Below, in pieces: positions 1 through 6,964 of a DNA stretch of 7,513 nt. A model generated the notes under the pieces. The model did no database searches. It saw only the letters and a program-made list of their open reading frames with translations, and had not been told where the DNA came from. Numbering within the stretch: position 1 is the stretch's first letter; every line of letters starts with the position of its first letter. A program made the translations under genes and the position numbers. Source of the DNA: a bacterium UBP8_UBA817 (GTDB lineage Bacteria > Margulisbacteria > Marinamargulisbacteria > UBA817); assembly GCA_002296285.1 (NCBI GenBank), contig DBHX01000065.1, positions 4,529 through 12,041 of the forward strand. Direction: 5' to 3'.

Positions 1-1098
1 GATGAAGCGAGAACATTTGGTATGGAAGCGTTATTTCGTCAATACGGAATTTATGCGCCTTCCGGGCAATTGTATGAGCCTGTTGATAGTGCATCACTGC
101 TTTATTACCGAGAAGAAAAGGATGGGCAAATTCTTGAAGAGGGGATTAATGAAGCTGGCGCGATGTCGTCATTTATTGCCGCTGGCACCAGCTATTCTAC
201 CCATGGGGAGATGATGATTCCTTTTTATATTTACTATTCTATGTTTGGCTTTCAGAGAATCGGGGACTTGGCATGGTTGGCCGCGGATATGAGGACGCGA
301 GGTTTTTTATGTGGTGGTACCTCTGGACGCACAACCTTGAATGGCGAGGGATTGCAACATCAAGATGGCCATAGTTTGATTTTAGCAAGTTCCATTCCTT
401 CGATACAAACCTACGATACGGCATTTGGATATGAAATCATTGAAATTATAAATGATGGATTAAAGCGTATGTATCATGACAATGAAGCGATATACTATTA
501 CTTAACGCTTGGTAATGAGAATTATCAAATGCCTTCAATGCCTAGGGGGGCTAAGAATGGTATTTTAAAGGGCATGTATAAATTTAAAGTCCTTAAAAAA
601 GGCGGAACGAATATTAACATTTTAGCCAGTGGATCTTTGGTTAATGAGGCCGTGAAGGCTCAGCAAGATTTGGGTGATCAAGGGATTGGGTCTACCATTT
701 GGTGTGTGACCAATTATAAACGTTTGCGTGAAGAGTCATTAGAGGCGGATCGTGACCACCTACTGTATCCAAATAAGAAGAGAAAATTATCGTATTTGCA
801 ATCTTTATTGCAAAAAACAGACGGTCCTTTTGTTGCCGTTTCTGATAATATGAAAATGGTATCTGATCAGATTGGGCAATGGATTCCTGGGGGCCTACTC
901 AGTTTAGGGACCGACGGTTTTGGGCGAAGTGATACGCGAGAAAATTTACGTGATTTCTTTGAAGTTGATAAAAAAATGATTGTGTTGGCAAGCATTTCCC
1001 AACTTCATCGGCAAGGTTTCATTGATAAAAAATTATTTGATAAAGTGTATGGGTTATTGGATATTAAAGCGAATCGTCGCAATCCGTTTCGAACATAA
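1..1098 (+). CDS. aceE: Pyruvate dehydrogenase E1 component, homodimeric type (3' part, 5' end outside window)
   Basis: This is the C-terminal 365 residues of the thiamine-diphosphate-dependent E1 subunit, which decarboxylates pyruvate and transfers the acetyl group to the lipoyl arm of E2. The frame is open from base 1 (DEARTFGMEALFRQ), so the internal ATG at 22 is not the start. The first residues match the family segment near residue 520 of the roughly 887-residue E. coli enzyme, and the remaining length agrees with that. Visible landmarks are EEGINEAGA with the cofactor-activating Glu, the very conserved IPFYIYYSMFGFQRIGD block, GGTSGRTTLNGEGLQHQDGHS with the active-site His, and the C-terminal LGTDGFGRSDTRENLR. 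No frameshift or missing motif is seen. It leads the aceE-aceF-lpdA operon, and its promoter is upstream of the window. Identification as AceE rather than the two-chain PdhA/PdhB form is very secure. Confidence 0.97.
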   Translation, partial: DEARTFGMEALFRQYGIYAPSGQLYEPVDSASLLYYREEKDGQILEEGINEAGAMSSFIAAGTSYSTHGEMMIPFYIYYSMFGFQRIGDLAWLAADMRTRGFLCGGTSGRTTLNGEGLQHQDGHSLILASSIPSIQTYDTAFGYEIIEIINDGLKRMYHDNEAIYYYLTLGNENYQMPSMPRGAKNGILKGMYKFKVLKKGGTNINILASGSLVNEAVKAQQDLGDQGIGSTIWCVTNYKRLREESLEADRDHLLYPNKKRKLSYLQSLLQKTDGPFVAVSDNMKMVSDQIGQWIPGGLLSLGTDGFGRSDTRENLRDFFEVDKKMIVLASISQLHRQGFIDKKLFDKVYGLLDIKANRRNPFRT

Positions 1099-1100
1099 TT

Positions 1101-1106
1101 AAGGAG
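1101..1106 (+). promoter_or_regulatory. Ribosome binding site of aceF
   Basis: AAGGAG lies six bases before the ATG at 1113, inside the 14-nt gap after the aceE stop. It is the strongest Shine-Dalgarno sequence in the operon segment and fixes the aceF start. Confidence 0.85.
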
Positions 1107-1112
1107 AAGAAA

Positions 1113-2387
1113 ATGGACATTAAAATACCTTTTTTAGGTGATGGTATAGATTCAGCAAATGTTGTTGCCATTTTAGTGCAACCCGGTGATACTGTTGAAA
1201 TTGATCAAACCTTATTGGAATTGGAAACAGATAAAGCAACAGCCCCAGTGCCATCATTGTCGATAGGTACTGTTGAGCAAGTGATTGTTAAAGAGGGGGA
1301 TGTGGTTAAAGAGGGAATGGTTGTTGTTAAGTTAAGTGGGTCATCAGAGGATGTTCCCAAAACAACGCCACCAGTAGAGACGGTTAAACCTGTTCCTGAA
1401 ACTCAACCAGAAAAGGTTGTTTCTATGGTGGATACAAACAATGCAACGTATGATTCTTTGGGGGATATTACAGAGGTTAATGCTCAACCATCCATTAAAA
1501 CGTTTGCTCACTTATCGGGCTTGGATATTTCTCGAATTCAAGGCACTGGCCATGGTGGCAGAGTGACTTGGAATGATGTGAAATCTTTTGTGTCTTTTTT
1601 ACAATCTAAGGCATTTTCTGATGATCAAACAGTGACTGAAACTAAAACAGCCGTGACCAAACCATCCATTGATTTTTCTAAATTCGGACCTATTGAAACC
1701 CTTAAATTGACATCATTGCGCCAAAAAATTTCGAGTCATTTATCACATGCTTGGAATGATATCCCTCATGTTACTCAATTTGCAGATATCCAAATTGATC
1801 ACGTCATGGCGTTAAGAAAAACGGTTAATGCAAAGCTAAAGAAAAATGAGATCAAGTTAAGTGTTACGGTGTTTATTTTGAAGGCAATTGCTGAAACTTT
1901 AAAATCATTTGACCAATTTAATGCAAGTTTAAATGGTGATGACGAGCTAATTATTAAGAAGTATTATCATTTGGGTGTTGCTGTTGATACTGATTCAGGA
2001 TTGGTTGTTCCAGTAATCAGAGATGTTGATAAGAAATCGTTGCAAGAGATTGCCGTCGATTTGGATGCGTTGGCTCAAAAGGCGCGAGATAAACAATTAT
2101 CCCTTGAAGATATTCAGGGGGCAACCTTTACGTTGTCTAATTTGGGTGGCTTGGGTGCATCTCATTTTACACCGATTGTTAATTCTCCTGAGGTGGCGAT
2201 CCTTGGTACTGGAAAGGCTAATTTTGTTGCAAAGGTTGATAATAAAACAAAAGAAATATTTAATCATTTGATGATGCCTGTGGCATTATCTTATGATCAT
2301 CGTGTAATTGATGGCGCAGATGGGGCGCGATTTGTTCAAACATTAACTCAAAATATTGAGTCATTTGATAAAAAGTGGGTGAAATAG
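1113..2387 (+). CDS. aceF: Dihydrolipoyl acetyltransferase, pyruvate dehydrogenase E2, single lipoyl domain
   Basis: This is the E2 core of the pyruvate dehydrogenase complex. It carries acetyl groups from E1 on a lipoyl-lysine and transfers them to CoA. The domains in order are a lipoyl domain (about residues 1-75) with Lys41 in ETDKA as the lipoylation site, a flexible Pro/Val/Glu/Thr linker (about 80-120), a peripheral subunit-binding domain (about 126-162, with GTGHGGRVTWNDV), a second linker, and the catalytic domain (about 195-424). The catalytic domain ends with SYDHRVIDGADG, giving His396 and Asp400 as the active-site pair. At 424 residues it has one lipoyl domain, against three in the roughly 630-residue E. 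coli AceF. Position between aceE and lpdA makes the pyruvate complex far more likely than the 2-oxoglutarate or branched-chain complexes. The start is supported by AAGGAG upstream. Confidence 0.95.
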   Translation: MDIKIPFLGDGIDSANVVAILVQPGDTVEIDQTLLELETDKATAPVPSLSIGTVEQVIVKEGDVVKEGMVVVKLSGSSEDVPKTTPPVETVKPVPETQPEKVVSMVDTNNATYDSLGDITEVNAQPSIKTFAHLSGLDISRIQGTGHGGRVTWNDVKSFVSFLQSKAFSDDQTVTETKTAVTKPSIDFSKFGPIETLKLTSLRQKISSHLSHAWNDIPHVTQFADIQIDHVMALRKTVNAKLKKNEIKLSVTVFILKAIAETLKSFDQFNASLNGDDELIIKKYYHLGVAVDTDSGLVVPVIRDVDKKSLQEIAVDLDALAQKARDKQLSLEDIQGATFTLSNLGGLGASHFTPIVNSPEVAILGTGKANFVAKVDNKTKEIFNHLMMPVALSYDHRVIDGADGARFVQTLTQNIESFDKKWVK

Positions 2388-2388
2388 A

Positions 2389-3801
2389 ATGAAAAAAGAG
2401 CAAAAAGATATCATTGTTATTGGTTCAGGCCCTGGTGGTTATGCGGCTGCATTTTACTTAGCTGATCATGGCAAAGATGTTCTATTGGTTGAAAAAGATA
2501 CCTTGGGTGGTGTTTGTTTAAATAGAGGATGCATTCCTTCGAAGGCGCTTTTGAACATCGCCGGCACCATTGATAAGGCAAAAAAAAGTACTGAGAAGGG
2601 GCTGACTTTTAATTCTCCTGAAATAGATCTTGATCAAATGAGGGAATGGAAATCGTCTGTTATCGATAAATTAAGGCAAGGCATTGCTGGATTGGCCAAG
2701 GCTAGAAAAGTTGAGGTTATCCAGGGTAGGGCTGTGTTTGATGATTCAGAAACCCTTCGTGTTGAATCGGATTCTGGCCAATCGTATTATTCTTTTAATC
2801 AAGTGATTATTGCGACAGGATCTCGCCCATTTATTCCACCGTCTATGGACTTGGGAAATCCAAGGATTATGACCTCAACTGAAGCGTTAGATTTAGAAGA
2901 AATTCCAAAAGAATTATTGGTTGTTGGTGGTGGTTACATTGGTATGGAACTGGGAAGTGTTTATGCAAGTTTAGGTTCCAATGTATCGGTTGTTGAAGCA
3001 TTGCCAGAAATTCTAGCGGGTGGTGACACTGATTTAGTTCGTGTATTTCAAAAATACGTATCTCAAAAATTGAATCAGATTTACACATCATATTCTGTTA
3101 AAAAAATGTCAACCAAAGGAAAGAAAATTCAGGTTGAGATGGCCAATGATGATGATTCAAAAACATTGGATTTTGATAAGGTACTCATAAGTGTTGGGCG
3201 GTTACCAAATTCAGATGACATTGGATTAGAAAATACCAATGTTAAGATTGATGATAAAGGGTTTATTATTATTGATGATTGTTGTGAAACCACCAATCCA
3301 AATATTTTTGCTATTGGTGATGTTGCCGGCGGTATTCAATTAGCGCATAAGGCCACAAAAGAAGCTAAGATTGCATCCCATAAAATTTTAGGGGATCCTT
3401 CCCTTAAACTGACAGATTTTGTAATTCCAGCCGTTGTTTTTACCGATCCTGAAATTGCTTGGGTCGGAATCACAGAAAAGGAAGCAAAAACAGATAATAT
3501 TCCTATTAAAGTGAGCAAATTTCCTTGGACAGCCAGTGGACGAGCATTGACATTATCAAGAACTGAGGGAATGACAAAAATCATTTCAGATCCTGATTCA
3601 GGCCGAGTTTTGGGTGTTGGGATCGTTGGTGAGCATGCCGGTGACTTAATTTCAGAAGCGGCTTTGGCCATTCAGTCTGGAATGACAGTGATGGATCTTG
3701 CTGAAACAATTCACCCTCACCCAACCTTATCCGAAAGCTTGATGGAGTCGGCTGAGCATGCACTTGGGTTATGTACTCATATGGTTCCAGCCAAAAAATA
3801 G
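2389..3801 (+). CDS. lpdA: Dihydrolipoyl dehydrogenase (E3)
   Basis: This FAD-containing pyridine-nucleotide-disulfide oxidoreductase reoxidises the dihydrolipoyl arm of E2 and reduces NAD+. At 470 residues it has the usual family length. An N-terminal FAD-binding motif (VIGSGPGGYAAA, residues 10-21) is followed by the redox disulfide in CLNRGCIPSK (Cys43 and Cys48). A second Rossmann motif for NAD (VVGGGYIGMELG) starts near residue 178. The FAD-contacting AIGDVAGG has Asp311. The C-terminal dimerisation domain carries HPHPTLSE, whose His444 and Glu449 form the catalytic pair. Only one base separates it from aceF and no clear Shine-Dalgarno is visible, so translation is probably coupled to aceF. 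In many bacteria this subunit also serves the 2-oxoglutarate and glycine-cleavage complexes, but the window cannot show whether that holds here. Confidence 0.96.
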   Translation: MKKEQKDIIVIGSGPGGYAAAFYLADHGKDVLLVEKDTLGGVCLNRGCIPSKALLNIAGTIDKAKKSTEKGLTFNSPEIDLDQMREWKSSVIDKLRQGIAGLAKARKVEVIQGRAVFDDSETLRVESDSGQSYYSFNQVIIATGSRPFIPPSMDLGNPRIMTSTEALDLEEIPKELLVVGGGYIGMELGSVYASLGSNVSVVEALPEILAGGDTDLVRVFQKYVSQKLNQIYTSYSVKKMSTKGKKIQVEMANDDDSKTLDFDKVLISVGRLPNSDDIGLENTNVKIDDKGFIIIDDCCETTNPNIFAIGDVAGGIQLAHKATKEAKIASHKILGDPSLKLTDFVIPAVVFTDPEIAWVGITEKEAKTDNIPIKVSKFPWTASGRALTLSRTEGMTKIISDPDSGRVLGVGIVGEHAGDLISEAALAIQSGMTVMDLAETIHPHPTLSESLMESAEHALGLCTHMVPAKK

Positions 3802-3809
3802 TATAGTAT

Positions 3810-3837
3810 TTGAAAATTTAGGTTTATTTATTATATA
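3810..3837 (+). promoter_or_regulatory. Possible promoter for the glycosyltransferase-like gene
   Basis: TTGAAA (3810-3815, five of six bases of the -35 consensus) is followed after 16 bases by TATATA (3832-3837, four of six bases of the -10 consensus). It lies in the 57-nt gap between lpdA and the next gene. The surrounding TA-rich tract makes a -10 match easy to find by chance, so this is only a candidate. No hairpin-plus-T terminator for the PDH operon is visible in the gap, so read-through from lpdA remains possible. Confidence 0.35.
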
Positions 3838-3844
3838 TATATAT
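3831..3844. repeat. Short TA dinucleotide tract
   Basis: An alternating TA run of about six units lies in the gap downstream of lpdA, just before ATCGATAAAAG. Such tracts melt easily and can vary in length. Here it overlaps the candidate -10 region of the next gene. Confidence 0.6.
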
Positions 3845-3858
3845 CGATAAAAGATACC

Positions 3859-5088
3859 ATGAATATTGGTATCATTTTACCGGAAATAGGGGGCTTCTCT
3901 TCTGTTTCACTTGAATTTAATAAATGGCATCGCGTTATGTCAGATTTGGGCCATAAGATTTTTATAATCACTGGAAAATCACGTTCATTTTTTAATAATG
4001 TAACGGTAATGTCGGATATTTTTCCAGAAAATGATTTTAATATGAATTTTTCATCGAAACTGCTTGAATTAACGGATGAGGATACCGCTGATATTAATGA
4101 TTTTGAACAGCTTGCTTACCGAATTGAAGCCATTATTCATAATTGGGTAGATACAAATCAACTGGATTTATTAATTGTAGAAAATTATTTTTCAATTCCA
4201 ATCAATTTACCTGTCAGTTATGCTCTATATATATTGTTTCAGAAAGTATCCATTAAAAAGATTGTGAAACATCATGACGCTTTTTATCGGAATAATGTTG
4301 AAAAATTAAGTCCCTCAATATTTATAAAAAAGGTCATGTTATCCTGTTTTCCAATTGATGGTGAAAATATTTTGCATATTTCTTCAAATCGATTAATTAA
4401 GTCCTACTTAAAGGAAAAGTGCCATGTGGATTCCATTATTATTCCATATGTTATAAATTTTAAGGAATCTTTGACCTTGTCTAATTCTCCTTTATCCAAT
4501 CTTAATGATACGTTTGAAATTCAATTATCAGATAAAATATTGATGAACTTTTCAGATCTATTGCCATCCACAGGGTTTGATCAAATTTTACAATTATTAG
4601 AAAATATTCAAGATGATTCGTTTAAAATTATTTCGGTGGTTAGAGAGCATCGCGATTACTTGGACTATTATGATTATTTAACTCAAAAAATTGAGCATTT
4701 AAATTTGTCATCTCGGATCATATTAATTAAAGAGGAATCGTTACTTACCAAAGATTTTGTTAATATTGATTATTTATTTACATTTGCGAAAGGTATTTTA
4801 TGCTTGGATCATGGGGTTGGATTTGGCCAACCGTTGCATATGGGGATTCGTCATAAATGTCCGCTATTATTTTGTACTCAGTCTCAGCTTGATTGGTTGG
4901 AGTTGTCAGATTTAGGATGTAAGTTGGTTAATATTTCTGATAAATTAAATGCTCAAGATATTGTTCTAATTAATCGTCATATAAATATGGATGTGGATTG
5001 GGGAGAAGTTAATTACGGTTTAATGAAGCAATACTATTCAATGAGTTTTTTGCAATATTTAGTCAATGGCGTATTAATGCGTGTTTAA
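3859..5088 (+). CDS. Glycosyltransferase-like protein, GT-B (GT4-like), degenerate EX7E
   Basis: This 409-residue cytosolic protein has no signal peptide or membrane segment, and its layout suggests a GT-B nucleotide-sugar transferase. The N-terminus MNIGIILPEIGGFSS, followed by MSDLGHKIFIITG (about residues 28-40), resembles the first Rossmann strand, glycine loop and 'GHeV..it' strand of GT4 enzymes. HHDAFY (His138-Tyr143) resembles the HHDFYW segment seen in some GT4 proteins. IIPYVINF resembles the interdomain 'vIPNvid' segment, and a KIISVV strand falls in the expected C-terminal domain. GVGFGQPLHMG (319-329) aligns with EGFGxPxxEA, but the two glutamates of the EX7E motif are Val320 and Met328. 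The ribosome binding site is weak (AAAAGATACC before ATG), and this start is chosen because the fold begins at once. No other sugar gene is nearby, so substrate and product are unknown. It could be a divergent active enzyme or a non-catalytic relative. Confidence 0.6.
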   Translation: MNIGIILPEIGGFSSVSLEFNKWHRVMSDLGHKIFIITGKSRSFFNNVTVMSDIFPENDFNMNFSSKLLELTDEDTADINDFEQLAYRIEAIIHNWVDTNQLDLLIVENYFSIPINLPVSYALYILFQKVSIKKIVKHHDAFYRNNVEKLSPSIFIKKVMLSCFPIDGENILHISSNRLIKSYLKEKCHVDSIIIPYVINFKESLTLSNSPLSNLNDTFEIQLSDKILMNFSDLLPSTGFDQILQLLENIQDDSFKIISVVREHRDYLDYYDYLTQKIEHLNLSSRIILIKEESLLTKDFVNIDYLFTFAKGILCLDHGVGFGQPLHMGIRHKCPLLFCTQSQLDWLELSDLGCKLVNISDKLNAQDIVLINRHINMDVDWGEVNYGLMKQYYSMSFLQYLVNGVLMRV

Positions 5089-6086
5089 ACGTCTTTTTCA
5101 AACGTTTTTAGGAATATTTGGGTGATTTCAGAGCGGTAAATTAATATTTTAATAATGGCTGACATTGGAACCGCAATAAACATTCCGGCAATCCCCCAAA
5201 TGTACCCCCAAAATAATAATGAAAGTAAAATCACAACTGGATGCAGTCCTAAATTTTCTCCGAGCAATTTCGGATCAAGTATGTTTCCGATGAAAAACTG
5301 TGTCGAAGATAATAAACTTAATATTAATATAAAAGAGAACCCAAAATTAAATTGTAAAAAAATGATTGGCGTTGCTGCCAATATTGCAATAATTGAACCA
5401 ATATTCGGTATGAAATTGAGAAAAAAAGTAATGGTCGCAAGTAGTAGGGCGACTTCAACTTTAAAGATGAATAACACAATGAAGGTAATGAGTCCGGTTA
5501 AAAATGACGTGAAAAATTTGGTTGCAATATAACGCGTTATTTTTGATTCTACTTCATCGTCAATGATCTGTCTGGCCGTTTCTGATTTCTCGCCAATGGC
5601 AATAAATAGTAAAAATACCAAGACCAAAACAATATTGCTTATAATACTTACGACACTGCTTGATAAATAACTGATCCAATCTAAAATGGGCAGAGCCCTT
5701 AAGAATTGTTCAATAATACTGAAGTCAAGTTTAATATTAAAACGAGTAAGTAGCGGGGAGTTAGAAAAATAATCAACCAATAGAAATAGATTGTTATAGT
5801 ATAATTTACCACTATCTATGATGCTTTTAATCGAAATCCCAAGGATAAGTGTGAATCCCGTAAACGCTGCTGAAAGTAATGTGAATGTTACGAGCAATGC
5901 AATAATTCTTGGCAGTTTGAACTTTTCTCGAAGAAATCGTAGCACCGGAGTAATAATAAAATACAAGAAAATTGAGAAAACAAATGGGACAAGAATTGTT
6001 TTCATGGAATAAAGTGCAAATGTAATTCCAATAGCACTTAGGGTAATTAAACTTGCTGGAATAATATTATCTCTTAATGGAGTCAT
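5085..6086 (-). CDS. AI-2E family (UPF0118) membrane protein
   Basis: This 333-residue polytopic inner-membrane protein belongs to the family typified by PerM and TqsA. Two adjacent hydrophobic segments open it (about residues 8-48), followed by a third (about 60-88). A hydrophilic stretch with the sequence YYNNLF comes next, then further hydrophobic segments from about 140 to 320, giving roughly eight in total. The family signature FIPNIGSIIAILAATPI is present, as is the C-terminal LDPKLLGENLGLHPVVILLSLLFWG followed by GIAGMFIAVP. Family members have been linked to autoinducer-2 export or to ion/proton antiport. The family name does not prove AI-2 transport, and nothing else here concerns quorum sensing. 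The upstream RRM gene is on the same strand 53 nt away, so co-transcription is possible. Its stop codon overlaps that of the convergent glycosyltransferase-like gene. Confidence 0.9.
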   Translation of the reverse strand: MTPLRDNIIPASLITLSAIGITFALYSMKTILVPFVFSIFLYFIITPVLRFLREKFKLPRIIALLVTFTLLSAAFTGFTLILGISIKSIIDSGKLYYNNLFLLVDYFSNSPLLTRFNIKLDFSIIEQFLRALPILDWISYLSSSVVSIISNIVLVLVFLLFIAIGEKSETARQIIDDEVESKITRYIATKFFTSFLTGLITFIVLFIFKVEVALLLATITFFLNFIPNIGSIIAILAATPIIFLQFNFGFSFILILSLLSSTQFFIGNILDPKLLGENLGLHPVVILLSLLFWGYIWGIAGMFIAVPMSAIIKILIYRSEITQIFLKTFEKDV

Positions 6087-6139
6087 GTTAATATTTTATC
6101 ACTCTTTTGATTTATTGATCCAGCAAGCTTAAAAAAATG

Positions 6140-6382
6140 TTATTTTGGACGAGCTTCGTTCACTCGAATTTCGCGTCCTTTTAATTCTTTTCCGTTGAGT
6201 GCTTCAATCGACGCATTACCTTCTTCACTTGAGCTCATTTCTACAAACCCAAAACCTTTTGAATTTCCTGTTTCACGATCCTTAATTATTTTTACGCTTT
6301 TCACTTCACCGTATGCCTTAAACGCGTCTTCAAGCTCTTCTTCCTCTAGATTGTAAGATAGGTTTCCAATATATAAATTCAT
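6140..6382 (-). CDS. Small single-RRM RNA-binding protein
   Basis: This 80-residue protein is almost entirely one RNA recognition motif. The RNP2 hexamer LYIGNL (residues 3-8) and the RNP1 octamer KGFGFVEM (42-49) are intact, including the aromatic residues that stack on RNA bases. The loop DRETGNSKG and the final strand GREIRVNEARPK are typical of bacterial Rbp-type proteins. Members bind single-stranded RNA and some are cold-induced or modulate mRNA stability, but the RNA target here is unknown. The C-terminal tail is very short, with no glycine-rich extension. The start is fixed by RNP2 beginning two residues in and by a good ribosome binding site. The AI-2E gene follows downstream on the same strand. 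Confidence 0.95.
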   Translation of the reverse strand: MNLYIGNLSYNLEEEELEDAFKAYGEVKSVKIIKDRETGNSKGFGFVEMSSSEEGNASIEALNGKELKGREIRVNEARPK

Positions 6383-6390
6383 TCATTCAC

Positions 6391-6397
6391 TTCCTTA
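6391..6397 (-). promoter_or_regulatory. Ribosome binding site of the RRM gene
   Basis: On the minus strand TAAGGAA lies about eight bases before the ATG that ends at 6382. Another ATG four bases further upstream is out of frame, so the 80-residue start is preferred. Confidence 0.75.
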
Positions 6398-6413
6398 AGA
6401 TAATTATGTGTTA

Positions 6414-6442
6414 ACTTTAGTTTGTATTTAGTTTTTATTCAA
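6414..6442 (-). promoter_or_regulatory. Possible promoter of the RRM gene
   Basis: Read on the minus strand, TTGAAT (6442-6437) is followed after 17 bases by TAAAGT (6419-6414, four of six -10 bases). This would place a transcription start near 6407 and give a short leader containing the ribosome binding site. The region is very AT-rich, so chance matches are likely. Confidence 0.35.
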
Positions 6443-6486
6443 TATTTAATTTTTTTTATTTTACGATTCTCTTTTAATCATATTAA

Positions 6487-6669
6487 TTAGATGCTGAATT
6501 GTGGTCAACGTATACAGGCGTTAAGCTCACTGGGCATGATGTGTGCAATATGATGGTTTTATTGAAGATTAGCCGCCACAAAAATTCATACAAAAAAGAC
6601 AATTTAGTTGATATTTGTGGGTATGCCTATCTATCTGAAATTTTAAATGAGGAGTTAGAAAAAAAATGA
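6487..6669 (+). pseudogene. N-terminally truncated DUF6378-like phage protein gene
   Basis: From 6490 the frame reads DAELWSTYTGVKLTGHDV, then MMVLLKISR, then KKDNLVDICGYAYLSE, about 59 residues before the TGA at 6667. This matches the C-terminal half of the DUF6378 phage and prophage family (LWSAYLG, DVALMMVLLKVAR, DDSWVDIAGYAAL), named here from memory of its motif pattern. The usual N-terminal part (an R..YGDP..NF..I region) is missing. An in-frame TAA at 6484 closes the frame, and there is no ATG before 6550, which is inside the conserved core. A TTG at 6499 is the only early alternative and lacks a ribosome binding site. I therefore read it as a decayed or deletion-truncated gene at the edge of the element. 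The family has no established function that I know of. Its end overlaps the start of the next ORF (ATGA). Confidence 0.7.
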
Positions 6670-6818
6670 AACAAATTAGTGAATTACTGGGGAAATTACA
6701 AAATGATTTAAAGTCGATTGATAATGTAGGGATTGCATTATTGGAAGAAAGAATGACACGCCTTGAAGGTAATGTGAATGCATTAAAGCTAAAAAAATGG
6801 ATAAGATGTTATCCATGA
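6666..6818 (+). CDS. Small coiled-coil-like hypothetical protein
   Basis: This is a 50-residue ORF starting MKQISELLGKLQNDL and continuing with LLEERMTRLEGNVNALKLKK. Leucine and isoleucine spacing over residues 4-43 suggests one or two amphipathic helices, perhaps a short coiled coil. The final residues WIRCYP lie in the overlap with the next gene and look incidental. Its ATG overlaps the TGA of the truncated DUF6378-like frame (ATGA), and GAGGAG (6650-6655) lies about ten bases upstream, so coupled translation is plausible. I recognise no family. It could be a small phage accessory protein. Confidence 0.5.
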   Translation: MKQISELLGKLQNDLKSIDNVGIALLEERMTRLEGNVNALKLKKWIRCYP

Positions 6819-6964
6819 AAGAAGCAATCATCTTTTTAGGGTGCAATAAAAACCAATTTGAATTGTATGAATTTGAGGGTTTAATTAAATCATTGGCACT
6901 GCCTGGTAAACCAATGTATAGCCAAAATCAATTGTGCAAGTTTTTGGAATCGTCCAAAAAATAG
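6797..6964 (+). CDS. Excisionase-like helix-turn-helix protein
   Basis: This 55-residue ORF reads MDKMLSMKEAIIFLGC, then FELYEFEGLIKSL, then PMYSQNQLCKFLESSKK. The pattern 'lt.keaa.fLg.s...ly.....GLi....l.gk..y....l..fl' is that of MerR/excisionase-type winged helix-turn-helix proteins (helix_turn_helix_17 style). In mobile elements these bind DNA near the attachment site and direct excision, or act as regulators. Location close to a recombinase gene supports this reading. The start could be 6797, 6806 or 6815, because the HTH begins at the third Met and no clear ribosome binding site separates them. It overlaps the preceding ORF by 22 bases in another frame. Family assignment is from pattern only. 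Confidence 0.55.
   Translation: MDKMLSMKEAIIFLGCNKNQFELYEFEGLIKSLALPGKPMYSQNQLCKFLESSKK

Noticed and set aside
3336..3671. 111-codon minus-strand open frame inside lpdA
   Set aside because: It lies wholly antisense to a strongly conserved lpdA, has no recognisable domain, and its composition mirrors the sense codons.
5155..5532. 125-codon plus-strand open frame antisense to the AI-2E family gene
   Set aside because: The opposite strand encodes clear family motifs (FIPNIGS, LDPKLLGENLG) over the same bases. The plus-strand product has low-complexity Asn/Lys/Ile/Met content and no visible ribosome binding site.
5085..6086. Quorum-sensing (AI-2) export function
   Set aside because: The family name alone does not establish AI-2 transport, since other members act as antiporters, and no luxS or lsr-type neighbours are present.
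6049..6130. Inverted copies of a CTTGCTGGA-like sequence (near 6052 and 6119)
   Set aside because: The arms are about 10 bases, one copy lies within the AI-2E coding sequence, and the loop is about 60 bases. There is no T-run or known element, so chance is the best explanation.
6474..6486. Perfect small inverted repeat TTAAT-CAT-ATTAA
   Set aside because: Five-base A/T arms are expected often by chance in such an AT-rich gap, and there is no second copy to support an operator.
6473..6487. FNHIN in another frame just upstream of the truncated DUF6378-like gene, as if a frameshift had split it
   Set aside because: Only five residues resemble the expected helix. The frame further upstream shows no family motif and is A/T homopolymer-rich, so simple truncation fits better.
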